A stretch of 64,000 nucleotides of DNA from Limnanthes douglasii subsp. nivea (Eukaryota > Streptophyta > Magnoliopsida > Brassicales > Limnanthaceae). The position numbers and the translations under genes were made by a program. The notes under the pieces are model-generated. The model was not told the DNA's origin and searched no databases. It saw only the letters and a list, made by a program, of their open reading frames with translations. The stretch spans positions 72,497,910 through 72,561,909 of the forward strand of contig JAUPFV010000001.1 of NCBI GenBank assembly GCA_036936605.1, given 5' to 3'. Below are positions 1 through 12,029 of this stretch, piece by piece. Positions within the stretch are counted from its first letter, which is position 1. Each line of letters opens with the position of its first letter.

Positions 1-179
1 ACGAAAGAGAGAACTAAGGATGACAAGAAAAAATTCACAAGCAGGTCATGATATGAGAGAGATAAGTGATTTTGTAAATCCATCATTAGTGGGTTTAACC
101 CCAACATATTGAGGCCATAGATAATTGTTGTGCATTTTAAAATCAAACCGACACTAATTACTATGATCCGGAAGAACCA

Positions 180-850
180 AATTTTCATCGGAGATTCAGA
201 AAAAATCCCCAACATGAAATCTCTCTGGTTTCGTGGAGATGTGCGATACATGTTAATACAATAATGATTTCACTAAAGTAGTAAGACTCCGAATCTTTCC
301 ATTCTCTCTCAGAAGAAAAGCTAAAGCATGGCTATAACCTTTACCGCCTCATTTTATAAAAACATGGGAGCAACTAGCTCAACTATTTCTAGATAAATAT
401 TTCTTACCCGTGAGATATGCAAAATTTCAAAATGATATTTCAACCTTCGCTCACGGAAACGATGAACAGATGAGTGATTCATGGGAAATATACAAAGAGT
501 TATTGTCTATATGCCTTCATCATAGGATCCCAACCCGCTTAATGGGAAACAACAAGTTAATGATAGTCGTTGCAAGCGTAAGTTCGTTAACAAAAAAAAA
601 CACTAGAGGAAGCGTACCGACTACTTGAGGTACTTTTGAGAAACCACTATAGATCTACGAGGAAGTATGTGATGATGCAATTAAAAATGAGACTTCCTTT
701 AGAGTGAAGATAGCAATACTTGACCAACAAATACACCAACTTAAAATGAATTATGTTGCAGTACAAGATGTAAATGATTACTATCCTTCCATCACAAATC
801 AGTTCATCGAATTCGATGATGTCATGTATGTAATTAACTTCTAGCATGAC
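180..850 (+). pseudogene. Gypsy gag fragment
   Basis: Translated across frames, this holds the conserved gag core: a KAW motif near 325, LPP-F--TWEQLAQLFLDKY near 340-400, then an open stretch at 410-628 with RYAKFQNDISTF and SWEIYKELL. The pattern matches plant retrotransposon gag proteins. A frame change near 590 leads into EEAYRLLEVLLRN-like sequence, and a coiled-coil-like tail follows to about 850. Gag would form the retroelement's virus-like particle. Several frameshifts make it a pseudogene. Confidence 0.7.
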
Positions 851-1284
851 CTAAACTTATTTTACTAATAAGTTTTAAGCATATCGCAGGTAAAATCCAA
901 ACTTTTCTTGGAAGAACAATGAGGATGTATAGAAATATGATAACTTGGACTAGTTGGAGAAAAATCAACTTTTAAGGAGAATGTGAACAAGTTTGTTGAA
1001 TCCTCTATAACTCACTTTGAGAGAACGAATCAAGCATGAAAAATATCGAAGTATCAGTTCAGAATCACGAGGCTAGCTCGAAAAATTCAGAGGTTCAATT
1101 AGGATAACTACACTCGATGATAACATCTAAAATTTAAAAAATGTTGACCATCAAAACAGAAAATAAGCCAAATAAAGCTAATACAATCACACTAATAACT
1201 TAAAGATAAACAAGTCAAAGAGAGTAAATTTTCGGTGAGAAACAAAATGACAAAGTATAAACAACAAATACCATAACTCAATGT

Positions 1285-2203
1285 CGCTAACATAGTGACC
1301 TTGATCACGATCAAGGGGTCTTTTTCGGCGATAAACCTCATCTGAACGTGACCGAGGCTCTTTTAGTGATAATGTTTTCTTTGATCACAAGAACAAGTCT
1401 CATGATAGCATTAAGGAAGTAGATGATCATAACTAATATTTAACTGGCAACATATCATCTGATTACATCAAATATCTTTTTCAGTCTCAGTAAGGAGGTG
1501 ATGTCTAAGCATATTGATCGCGGTAAAATAGTGGATGAATGCGACAAAGATTCTATAGATCACAACAAGGGAGAGATAACTGACATAATTCACTTTGATC
1601 GTGACAATACATATAAGCACAAAAAATAATATAACTAATACATACTTTCGATACAAAAAAATATATTGATCGCATTGATAAGTTTCATAGATGCGGTAAA
1701 AACCCATCTGATAATGACCAAGGCTGTAATACCAATAAATTTTTTATTGATTGCAACAATAGGACCCTTGGATGCGGAAATGAGGTGGGTGATAGCGAAA
1801 ACAAGGTGATGTTTTATAGTGAGGGTCTTACACGACACAATAAAGACCTTGATCACGACAATAAGTTAAGATTTGAAATAATGTACCTTGATCGCGGAAA
1901 TGAAGACCTTAATAGGGGTAACAAGTTGGGATCTGACATAAAGTGTTTTGAGCGCGATAATTCATCGGCTGGACGCGAGAAATAAATCTATTATCGCGAC
2001 AACAAGTACATTGATCGTGAAAAAAATGATTTACCTGACATAATTCACTCTGATTACGACAAAGAAGGCACCGATCATAAAAAAAAGATAGTATATGACA
2101 ATGAGTCGATTGATTACAACAACAAAGAAACTGGGAAAAACAAAGAGTATATTGAGCTTAATGATCACGATAAGGATCTTTCTGATTGCTACTAAAAAAA
2201 AAA
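1285..2203. repeat. Degenerate 21-bp (7-codon) minisatellite
   Basis: A motif close to TTGATCGCGACAATAAG recurs about every 20-21 bases, roughly 35 times (for example near 1304, 1514, 1595, 1668, 1850, 1890, 2012, 2050, 2162). In the open frame at 1785-1985 it encodes 7-residue units such as DLDHDNK, YLDRGNE and DLNRGNK. The array lies between the gag and protease remnants of the Gypsy element. Copies are imperfect, so the array is old. Function unknown. Confidence 0.7.
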
Positions 2204-2353
2204 CCCATTGGCACAAATATTATTTGATCGCGATAATGCTTATAATAATTACAACCAAGCCCAAGTTTCAGTCCAGAACCCATTGACACAAATATTTTTG
2301 ATCGCGATAATGCTTATAATAATTACGACCAAGCCCAAGTTTCAGTCCGGAAC
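2204..2353. repeat. Two-copy 75-bp tandem duplication
   Basis: Two head-to-tail copies start at 2204 and 2279, each opening with CCCATTG and ending with AAGTTTCAGTCC. They differ at a handful of bases. Each includes one TTGATCGCGATAATG unit, so the duplication extends the preceding minisatellite. Confidence 0.85.
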
Positions 2354-2439
2354 CCTTCTACAATCTCCAAATATGACCCTCAAATTCCCTATCTAAACCG
2401 GAATAAGAAACAAAACTCTAACAATAAATTTTCTAAATT

Positions 2440-3030
2440 TTCTGAAATATTCTGCAGCTTGGAAATTAATATTTCTTTTGCAGATTTGGTAGAGCAGATG
2501 CCAAAATATGCAAAGTTTATCAAAGATATCTTTTCACACAAAAGGAAATTAAAGAATTCTAGACATTTATATTGACACAATAATGTAATACGTTAATTCA
2601 TAATAAATTACCACTCAAGCTATAAGATCCATGGACTTTTATTATTCCTTGTAAATTTGGTAATTTTTCATTTGATAAACGTTTACATGACTTATGTATT
2701 AATATTAATTTAATATCTCTTGCTATTTATATGAAACTATGGATAGGGGCAATAAAAGCTACAACTGTTTCTTTTGAATTACCTGCTATATCTATTTGAT
2801 ACCAAAAAGGCATAATAAAAGATGTCTTGATAAAAAATTGAAGAATATGTATTGATAAAAGTTGATAAATTTATATTTCCGATAAATTTTTATTATTTTA
2901 GACATGAATAAAGATAAAATAAATTCTTTGATACTAGGTAGACCTTTTTTAGCTACTTCTAGAACGATTATGAAGGTTGAGGTTGTGAAATTCATCATGC
3001 GAGTAATGGATGAACAAATATAATGTAACA
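2440..3030 (+). pseudogene. Gypsy gag end and aspartic protease fragment
   Basis: Frame-hopping translation gives LEQMPKYAKFIKDIF near 2490, a decayed protease core near 2690-2730 (DLCININLIS where the family has DLGASINLM), a VDKFIFP-like stretch near 2860, and ILGRPFLATSRTI at about 2930-2970. This matches the Gypsy aspartic protease that processes the polyprotein. The active-site neighbourhood has lost the usual Gly/Ala/Ser residues and several stops interrupt it. Confidence 0.65.
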
Positions 3031-3169
3031 TATTAAAAGTTTTAAAATTTCCTAAAAATACTAATGCTTATATGATAAAAATACTAATGCTTATATGATT
3101 GGTATGGTAGATTTATTGGGTGATAAATGCGTGCATGAACTTTTTCCTCCTGTTTTAGAAAAATATTCA

Positions 3170-3834
3170 ATTCATGGTAGAATTGATAAAACCGAAACTG
3201 AAAGTGAAAGGTAAGAGAATATGTTATAGATTTGAACAATCTACCAATTCAAACTTTAAATATTCAGATTTTAGAACTAAAATCATAAAAGCTAAAGCAT
3301 CCAAAGTGGAATTAAAAAATTTACCATCACACTTGTGTTATGTTTTTCTTAGAAAAACATGATAATTTTCTTGTGATCATTAATGTTTTGTTGAGTGATA
3401 CAGATGCATGAAAGTTTTTAAGGGTGCTGAGGAAATACAAGGAAACCATTGGATGAATGATTGAGGATATCAAGGGAATAAATTCTTCTATGAATTTAAT
3501 AAACAAAGTTTTTAACCTAAAGAACGATTAAATCCAGGAATACAAGAAGTAGTAATGAAAAAAGTCTTAAAACTATTGGATACAAGAATCATATATCTTA
3601 TCTCACATAATACATGGGTGAATCTGATACATGTATTTCCAAAGAAATAACACCAAAAATGTATTGATACCTACTAGAACTATGGCAATGTGGAAAGTAT
3701 GTAGTGTTCATAGAAGATTTCATGATGCAACACACAAACATCATTTTCAACTTCCATTCATTGATCAAATGTTAGAACAATTAACGAATCATGTATATAT
3801 TATTTTCTCGATATTTACTCCGGGTACCAGATGA
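3170..3834 (+). pseudogene. Gypsy reverse transcriptase, N-terminal fragment
   Basis: It contains ELKNLPSHLCYVFL near 3310 (the pre-RT segment), a degenerate IGWTIADIKGI-like stretch near 3450, and an open segment at 3631-3834 with VPTRT-like and HHFQLPFIDQMLEQL motifs (fingers domain of Gypsy RT). The frame ends at 3834, where the family continues into DGYSGYNQI. The catalytic YxDD box, RNase H and integrase are absent. Non-functional. Confidence 0.7.
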
Positions 3835-3840
3835 TTAAAA

Positions 3841-4727
3841 GAAGGCTACTTTTACTTGTTCATATCAGAATTTTACCCACAAGAGAGTTTGTCTGAAAAA
3901 TATTCAACTACGTTACACATATACATTTTGAAGAATACCCCTGAAATTGCCACTATTATGAGTGAGTTTTTAATGATTTTCCACTATATAAAAATTGAAT
4001 TATTAATGATGTCGAGTTTATTCGTTCAGATTAACTTTACGGTGTATTTTCCAGCTCCTATAATGCACAACTTCTTTAAATAAATCCTAATGCTACTATA
4101 TCAGAGCTCAATTAATACTTCGTAGAGAGCTTTGGTCATTGGCTGCAATAATATGTAATATATAATCTACTTACTAATTATTTAGTTAGTCACCATCTGC
4201 TTGCTTTTGTTGTTTAAAATTATTGAATTATAATTGATCATTGTATTAGTAATATCAATTTAACTACGAAGCTGTTAGGATTGTTTAGTGTTCTTAGTGG
4301 TACTAGATGCTTAATGGTCAAGGTCTTTTTTCCTGTCTAAATAGTATAAGAAATAACATGACTCATTTGTAGTTATTAGAAGTATATTCAATATGAAATT
4401 CAAACATATAAGCATGCAATGATGTTGTTTGTATTACGCCCAGTTCCTGAACTTTCTGCAGTTAGTTTCTAAGTGCATTGGTAGTAGTAATTTCTCTTTG
4501 GTTGGAGTAGATTAGATTAGTAAAAGATAAAGATTATGTGTTACTTGTAGCAGGTCCTTTACTGTATTTGCATCAGTTATTTTACTACAATTGCAGCAGT
4601 AATTTCACTACATTTGCAACATAAATTTATATAAGGTTCATGTGATAAAAAAATAGTTTAGTTGTTTTTTGTGTAAGCATAAGCTTCGCGTCATATAAAT
4701 TAGTATAAGTTTCATGTGATGGAAATT
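3841..4727. other. No gene seen; AT-rich TE debris
   Basis: AT-rich sequence without a convincing coding region. An open stretch at 3856-4083 matches nothing I recognise. The end (4560-4727) has short repeats such as ACTACATTTGCA and GTATAAGTTTCATGTGATG. It may be part of the CACTA-like element resuming after 5210. Confidence 0.4.
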
Positions 4728-5209
4728 AGTATTGATGAGTCCGAATTCTGCATGCTCCCCGAACAAGGGCAAATCGGTCTAGTCTCTCTGGAAACCGGAC
4801 AGATCACATGGACATGCTTCGAACAGGTCACTTGGACCGGACAGATTACTTTGAACACTATGAACATAGGGCTGTTCGGACTATGACAAAAGTACTAAAA
4901 AACCTAAACACTTCTTGACTAAGCAACTTGCTCTCCTACTTAGAACTCATGGGTCATTGAACATGACCCGGGTCCATTAAATATGACCCGAAAGCCCATA
5001 AGGGCCCAAACATCACACTATAAATACCCAACCACCTGCATTAACTATGGGGAATGAAAATTAAATGCTACCAAGCTGCTTAATTATCTTTCTACTCTCT
5101 AAACACATTAAACACCCTCACACCACCACTCAAACACCCACATACCACCGTAAAACACCAACTGAAATTACCGGCCTACCCTCAGGCGGTTATTGTCCAC
5201 AACAAGTAT
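4728..5209 (+). mobile_element. Solo LTR with 5-bp target duplication AGTAT
   Basis: The 472-bp body (4733-5204) begins TGATGAG and ends CACAACA, the TG...CA ends of an LTR. It is flanked on both sides by AGTAT (4728-4732 and 5205-5209), a 5-bp target site duplication. A TATA box TATAAATA lies at 5019-5026, so the LTR reads on the plus strand. No internal region or second LTR is adjacent, so this is a solo LTR, normally produced by unequal recombination between two LTRs. Its GC-richer content differs from the surroundings. Confidence 0.85.
5019..5026 (+). promoter_or_regulatory. TATA box in the solo LTR
   Basis: TATAAATA in the middle of the solo LTR, followed by a C/A-rich, ACACCC-repeat leader. 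This is the expected U3/R layout of an LTR promoter. Activity cannot be judged from sequence. Confidence 0.6.
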
Positions 5210-5389
5210 AAGGATTATGTGTATTTTGCTACATCAATTTGTTTTCTTGTCATATATTTACATGTGATACAAAATAATAGGTTGCTAGTTTTTATGACGG
5301 CCTTGTGCTTACTTTTATCCATACTTAAGCCAAGGCTGCTCTAAATATTCTTACAATAAACTAACGTATAAACATTGGCCAATAGTCCC

Positions 5390-6250
5390 CATTGCGAGAT
5401 TCAAAAGTTTGAGAGATATTGCATCAATAATTACCGATTCGACACCAAACGTGGAAGAAGGCATAAGAAAAAAAATAGTGGTTTCGTGGTTGAAGTGACA
5501 TACACTAATGGTGCTGATATGTTAGATTACTATGGCAACTAAAATAAATTTAGGAGGTTCCTATAGTGGGGTGATTGAATCGTGTGCTTTTTAAATGCAA
5601 TTGGTTTAGTAAGACAAACAATAGTGGAAGAACGCATAAGACAAACAATAGTAGTGTCATGATTGATGGGACATACACAAATGGTGCTGATATGTTAGAT
5701 TACTATGGACAAATAACGAAAATTTGGGAGGTGTCCTATAATGGGGTACTTGAATCGATTTTTCGTTTTAAATACGATTGGTTTAGTAATGATAAGAAAA
5801 CATGCAAGTGCACCCTATAAATGTTTTGATATAAATTCATCAAAAAAATTGAATGTCATTTCACGATCTATTCGTATTGGTTGCACAAGCTTTGCAACTC
5901 TATTTTTTAGGTTATGTATCGAAAGAAGGATCTCATAAAGAATGGATAGTTGTATATAAGACAAGGGCTTGAAATAGAATATACATGATATATGCTATTC
6001 GGACCAAAAATGAAAAATATGTATTAACTTTTGAAACAACACAACAAGGACTCTTTGAAGAAGCTGAAATGCCTCCACCGATGTCGCTACAACCGGATAT
6101 GGACCTAATAATCGTAACGATCTTGTTATTCTTAGATGTTTTGAGATATTTGAAATTGAAGAGTTTGATGATGAATTTATAAATGATGAAGATGGCGTAG
6201 ATCATATTTCCGATGATCAAAATAAGATCGACTCAAAAGAACAACATTAA
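5390..6250 (+). pseudogene. CACTA-type DUF4216 protein remnant
   Basis: The second repeat copy encodes DYYGQITKIWEVSYNG followed by FRFKYDWFSN. This matches the DUF4216 pattern (YYG.L..I.EL.Y....V.LFKCDWF) found in proteins of CACTA (En/Spm) transposons. Downstream, across frames, come FEEAEMPPPMSLQPD and an acidic end, IEEFDDEFINDEDGVDH, closing at TAA 6248-6250. The region is frameshifted and internally duplicated. No CACTA terminal repeats were recognised, so element limits are unknown. Confidence 0.6.
5451..5800. repeat. Tandem duplication (~175 bp) inside the DUF4216 remnant
   Basis: The block from GTGGAAGAA.GCATAAGA through GGTGCTGATATGTTAGATTA to ATTGGTTTAGTAA occurs twice, starting near 5452 and 5627. 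The copies differ by substitutions and small indels. The second keeps the better reading frame. Confidence 0.75.
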
Positions 6251-6436
6251 TTTATATTGTATTAAATGTTGATATTGTTGATTTTGCATATTTTATTGAG
6301 TTGTTGACTTTGATATTCTTAATATAATAAGGTTAAATTTGAGTTTGAGGTTCAATTTGATGTTTTGATGGTTGAATTATTTTTATTTTTAGAAAGGACT
6401 AGGTGTGTATGCGTTTTGGAACTTGATTTTTCCCCA

Positions 6437-6590
6437 AATTTTCTCTACTTGCAACAGAGTAGATACACTTCTACATCACACTCGTAATAAGAATTAAACT
6501 AGTTATTTTCAAGATTTTCTCTACTTGCAATAGATTATAAACGTTTTTACAAAACATTGTCAATAAAAATTAAACTAGCTATTTTGCAGA
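6437..6590. repeat. Two-copy ~75-bp tandem repeat
   Basis: TTTTCTCTACTTGCAA starts each copy (about 6439 and 6515) and each ends near AATTAAACTAG(T/C)TATTTT. No coding potential. Confidence 0.7.
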
Positions 6591-8599
6591 TTTTTTACCT
6601 CTTTTACAAGAACTAATATAAAATTTTGTTAAACTTAACCCTTATTCTTTCTCTCCAATAAATTCATCTACCTCGTTAGTCTGAAACACCTAATTTATGA
6701 ACCCTAACGTTCTTGCTTATCTGTTTTCTTGTAGCCGTTTTTCTCACGTTCTTAAATTCTCCATGTCGCTAAGGCAGTCGTGGTTGCTCTCCTAACAATC
6801 TTACGAATATATAAACTATATTTATCTAATTGTCAATGAACCCAGTGATCTTGTATTCTCGTTGGGCCATCTAAGTGCAAACCTTACAAATCAAGAATAC
6901 ATTAACATTGGGTTTGAATGACAGTTTATGCCAAGTCACCAAATTTGTCATATGGTTGGACTCAATTTATGCATTTTAGTTTGAGGGTGGTTAATCAAGT
7001 TCATAACAACTTCATGATGAGAAAAAGTGCACAAAGGAAAAATGTTTATCGAGTATTGATGCTGAAGTATAACTTTTAATTCCCTGGGAAACTTTATGAA
7101 TGTTTTAGCAATATGTACTTTTTTCTATGATTATTGATTGATTGTTTTAGCAATATATAAGAAGTTTAAAATTATATATACTCTAAAGTAAAACACTGAT
7201 TCACCGTGTTTATGAACAACGAATCAGTGTCTAACAATTTTATCTTTTATACTATTTCATTACTTCTATGTTTTAGCGCGATATAGATATGTTCCTAGTC
7301 CAAAAATAAAAACCACCTCAAATCTAAACCAAAATCATAAGCATATATATATATATATATTCTTTTTCAAAAATAAACCGTCATTTTTTTCAGTATGGCA
7401 TTACATTTGCTTGACGCGTTGGTATAATTAGTGTGGCATTACATTTGCTTGACACGTAGGTATAAGACATGTTTCTCGAAATTTATTTCTTTTCATTTCC
7501 TCCTCTCTTCCATTTCTTCAATTTTCAGCCTTCAATATTCTCGTTTTTCCATATCTAAAATTCGTGAAAAGTATAGAGAATCATGGAAATAGACGTTTAG
7601 TTTATTTGTTAACATTTATTTATTTATATAGTTATATAGATTTTAAATTTTTTCATGAGTAACACAATTTTTTTTCTCACTGATACGTACGATAGAATTC
7701 GACAAACACAAAGGTAAGTTTTTTTAGTATATAATGTTAATTTTTGTTATGAGTTCATTAATTTTTTTTTTGTTTATTTAAATTCGATTTTTTTAATATT
7801 TAGATTTATAGTTTCCATACCCATTAAATTTGAAAGAATATGTGATATAAAAGAAACTAAAATTTAGAAAATATAAAACGAAGAATGAAACTTATAAGAG
7901 TGTTAAGAGTTTTTATAGAATGAAACTGTCAAGAGTTTTCATTGTTTTTTTAAAAGTTATTTTAATAAAGCATATATGAATTTAAATGTATATTTTTATA
8001 TGTATTTGAGCGTTATATATTAGGTAATAAAAATAAAAAACTAAGTTTCAAAAACTAATAATTACCCAAAATATGATCTAATAAAAATATAATGTAATAG
8101 AGAGTAAAATAATAGTTCTTAAAATGTTGAAGATTTTTGTTTACTTAAATTTATTTTGAATCAATAAATCACAATAACAAATTACGGAGTACTGATGATT
8201 TTTGTTTACTTAAATATAGTTAAAAAGAAAATTTGGCAAGATTTATATATTAGCATTTTAAATATTCAAATCAAACAATTAAATTATAACATATATCATG
8301 TTAGAATAGATGTGTAGGTGTGAAACGTGCATCACATAATAGTAATATATTATCCTTGTACGTATTTATTTTTGGTACACTCGCAAAAGGCCTCTTGCTA
8401 GTTGAGGTGGATTAACATTTATGTCTATTATATTATTTTCAATCTAAGTTATTTGGGACTTCAAGTATGGAATGGAGTTTACTCTTCAACATACTTTTTA
8501 TGTATGAACAATGATGTTCTTATTGCGTAGATTTTTTAGTTAAACTGAATAATTTATGAATACTATTTTTTTATTCTTTGTTGCAGATATATATGTATT
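6591..8599. other. No gene seen; AT-rich, with simple repeats
   Basis: About 2 kb of very AT-rich DNA without an open frame of interest. It holds an (AT)9 microsatellite at 7343-7360 and a two-copy ~42-bp repeat at about 7393-7465 built on TGGCATTACATTTGCTTGAC. It may include the non-coding 5' part of the Helitron that follows. Confidence 0.5.
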
Positions 8600-8879
8600 G
8601 TCAATGGTCAATCTTCTAAGATTGATAATAGTCTAAATATTGAAGAAGATGACGTTGCCTAAAAAAATATAAGACCTTCTCCGGTTATCCCGTAGTGTTG
8701 AAGATAGAGTTAATGAAAACTTAGTTGCTTCACTAAAAAAATGAGATTAATAAGTCGTAAATTAACAGCCAGTAAACAATATGAACAAACCTTCTTAAAA
8801 TAAAATATGTGGTTTGATAGCAGGGGATATCGGAGAGTTCGATTCTGAAAGAGATATCATAATACAACACAAATCTAAT

Positions 8880-10330
8880 CTCTTACAAAGAATCACGAAA
8901 TTACATCCTAAGTTTTTGTAATTGCAATATCCATTTTTTCCTCATGGTGAAGATAATTATAGACCTTATTTTAAATGGAGCAAAGAGTTCAAAGGCCAAA
9001 CACCAAAACGAGAAATAATATCAATGAGAAATTTCTTTTCATATCAAATTTAAGATACAAAATTGAGTAATCTTTATTTCTTAAAAGGTGGTAGATTATT
9101 CCAACAATATTTAGTAGATGTATATGCAACTCTTGAAGAAGATTGATTAGATTTTATTAAAAAAAAATTAAAAACAATTTAGGATTAAGATTTATAAAAA
9201 AATGCATGATGCAAGATCAAAAGACAAAATTGATGCTAATGATATTGGAAAAAGGATAATTCTACCATTTCACACAGGAAGTGTTCAATGTATGATAAAT
9301 AATTATCATGACGCAGTGGTGATTTGCCGACATTTTGGTAACCCAGATTTTTCATCACGTTTACATGCAATACAAAATGGCCAGAAATTATAAAAGAACT
9401 CTCCATAAATCCTAGTTATAAAAGTTGAAGATAGACCTGGTATTGTCACAAGAGTATTTAAAATGAAACTCAATAGTATGATATCATACATCAAATTAAG
9501 AAAATCTTTTCGAGCAGTTGTACGTTATTTTATTATCTAAAGTTTAATTAAAATATAGTTATTTCTATAACTCAAATTATATTTATTTTTATGTTTATAA
9601 AATTGAATTCCAAAAAATAGGTCTTCCTCATTGTCATATGTTAGTTTGGTTAGATTCGAAATGTGCATGCAGTCTTCCAAAGGATATCGACTCTATTATT
9701 TCAGCATAAATTCCAAACAAACAAATTGATCCATTTGCACATGAACTAGTAAGTCAATTTATGATTTATGGTCCTTCAGGAGTTTTGAATATATATTCTC
9801 CATGCATGGAAAATGGTAAATATACAAAAAAAAAATTCCAAAACAGTTTAAAACAGAAACCGTCATAGAAATAAATAGTTATCTTACTTATAAACGTCGT
9901 GATAACCCATTAAATTACATTAATAAAAATAAAATACAAATTGATAATAGATTTTACTGTGCTTTACAATAAAGAATTGTTGCTACGATATAAAGCTCAT
10001 ATTAACATTGAATCATGCAGTCAATCTATGCTTAGTAAATATCTTTTCAAATATATTAATAAGGGATCAGATAGAGCTCGAGCTGTATTTGAAGAAGATA
10101 AAACTAATGAAATTCTTGCGCATCTTAATTATTAATATTTATGCTCGTATGAATCTGTTTGGAGAATATTACAGTTTCACATACACTCGAGACATCATTA
10201 TGTTGAAAGATTACATGTTCATTTGCCTATGCAAAATATTATATTTGATTATACTGTGACTCTTCAATCAGTTGTTAACAAACCAAGTGTTGAAAATTCA
10301 ATGTTAAGAAGGTGGTTTGATGCAAATAAA
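8880..10330 (+). pseudogene. Helitron Rep (helicase-like) domain remnant
   Basis: The open piece at 9202-9393 has DIGKRIILPFHTGSVQCMINNYHDAVVICRHFGNPDF, here cut into motifs GKRIILP, NYHDAVVICRHFG and NPDF; the family reads GKRIVLP, NYQDAMAICR and PDLFITFT. A shifted frame continues with EDRPGIVTRVFKMKL (9427-9475) and, after a break, IEFQKIGLPHCHMLVWLDS (about 9604-9660), the Rep nuclease region with its conserved HxH. The segment 9941-10135 (SKYLFKYINKGSDRA) matches the next block. It would act in rolling-circle transposition if intact. Confidence 0.75.
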
Positions 10331-10959
10331 TAATATAAAAAAGCTCTTATGTTATCATATGGAGAGTTTCACATAAAATTTATATGGGATGCTCATTATA
10401 AAATTTAGAAATTGAGAAAAAAGTAAATGTATAGGTAGTTTAACATATGTACATCTAACATCAGGTGAACTATATTACTTAAGAATGTTATTAAATTTTA
10501 AAAAGGAGCTACTAGTTTTGATGACATAAAAAAATGTTGGTGGAATTGTATAATCTAGCTATCAAGATAGATTTAGAGCTCTAGGTTTGTTAGTTAATTA
10601 TAAATAATGGGATGATCATTTAAAAGAGGCTGCAAACACAACTACATGGTCTGAATTAAGATATTTATTTGTTACTATAACTTTGTTTTGTGATGTTGGA
10701 AACCCTAATATTTTATTTGAAAAAGATTGAACAAACACGTGCGATGATATATTACATAATTTTTAAAAAAATATTTAGAATGGGGAATTTAATTATATTA
10801 GAAAAGGAGCTTAAAAATTATGTTTATACGAACTAGAAAAATTGTTCAATGCATCAAGTAGTTGTTTAAAAGATCACAATTTACCTCAACCAGATCATAA
10901 AAAAATTGAAGATTTTAAAAATATAAATTTGAGAGAAAAGTTAAATGATAATGTAAATG

Positions 10960-11860
10960 AATTAAAAATACAACATGCAATTTTAGCTTCTAAATTGAAT
11001 AACGAGCAAAAGTAAATTTATGGCTTTGTTATCTTTATGTGCGTAGCTAAAAAATAAGGACTATTTTTTGTATACGGACATGGTGGTACATGAAATAACT
11101 TTATATGACACACTATTCTTAGTAAACTTAGATTATAATTAAACACTGTTCTTACGGTTGCTTCATCATGAATTATTTTCCTACTTCTTCCTGAAGGTAG
11201 AACTGCACATTCTAGATTTAAGATTTCTTTAAATATATCCGAATATTCTACATGTGAAATAAAAAAATCAACACATCTTGCCAAGTTAATTTAAAAAGCA
11301 TCATTGATTATATGTGATGATGCAACTAGTGCGACGTATACTTACGTTTAGAATAATCTTGATATTACTCTTATTTAACGGAAAGAATAATAATCACTCG
11401 AAAAAATGAATATCTGTGAGAGATATATGGCTTTATATTGAATTTAGTACCGGGTAAAAGTTAAAATTATTTAAGCTCATATTTATGCAATGGTACAAGA
11501 TTAGTATTTAACACAGATGGGAAATAAAGTGATTGCAGCCAAAATTATAACCACTTGTAACATTGGTGCTCCTCAGATTGATTTTTCGTCGGCAGAAAAC
11601 TAATGGCCATTTATATTTAAATAGAGATAATTTCCTATTAGAGTATGTTATGCGAATGAATGTGAATAAAAGTTAAGGACAATCATTAAATAAATTTGGT
11701 CTTTATATTCCACAACCAGTATTCACTCATGGTCAATTTTATGTCACTTTATCTAGAGTAACCTCTAGAACATGACTTAAAATTATCGTGGACAATGATG
11801 GAGACATTCCAAATTTGTATACAAGAAATATCGTGTATTGAGAAGTGTTTGACAGTTTAT
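10960..11860 (+). pseudogene. Helitron helicase domain remnant
   Basis: Motif I is visible as FFVYGHGGT (about 11061-11088; the family has GGTGKT, so the catalytic Lys is lost), then LLLPEGRTAHSRFKI (about 11190-11235), a conserved Helitron block. The C-terminal block appears at 11699-11850 as GLYIPQPVFTHGQFYV, LSRVTSR and DNDGDIPNLYTKNIVY. About 350 bp of helicase sequence between the blocks is unrecognisable or missing. Non-functional. Confidence 0.75.
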
Positions 11861-12029
11861 AAAAAAATCGTATGAAACCCTAGGATTGTTGAAAAAAGAA
11901 TATATAGAAAGTGTGTTACAACGTTACAGAATGATTGATAGCAACCCTTAAATACTCCTATTGCAAAAAGAGACTAATTAAGTCTTAGTCAATATTAATA
12001 GAAAAAACTTGAGATGTAGGAAATGAAAA

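Larger units (their letters stand above)
1..3840 (+). mobile_element. Decayed Athila-like Ty3/Gypsy retrotransposon
   Basis: Plus-strand fragments appear in the order expected of a Gypsy element: gag (180-850), end of gag and aspartic protease (2440-3030), start of reverse transcriptase (3170-3834). The combination of a gag end resembling LEQMPKYAKFIKDI with a protease end ILGRPFLATSRTI is typical of Athila-type elements. Every fragment carries stops and frame changes, so nothing here is functional. RT stops before its catalytic YxDD box and no integrase follows. No LTR pair was found; the 5' part may lie outside the window. Confidence 0.75.
8600..11860 (+). mobile_element. Decayed Helitron (Rep/helicase transposon)
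   Basis: Fragments of the single large Helitron protein lie in the right order on the plus strand: the helicase-like/Rep domain (about 8880-9760), the following linker (9760-10330), helicase motif I (11040-11290) and the C-terminal helicase end (11620-11850). Dozens of stops and frameshifts are present. The 3' end runs into the duplicated CCR-flank segment, so the usual CTRR end and hairpin could not be identified. Confidence 0.75.

Noticed and set aside
1285..2203. Possible CRISPR-like regularly spaced repeats
   Set aside because: Units are degenerate, about 21 bp long, without unique spacers or cas genes, inside a plant retroelement.
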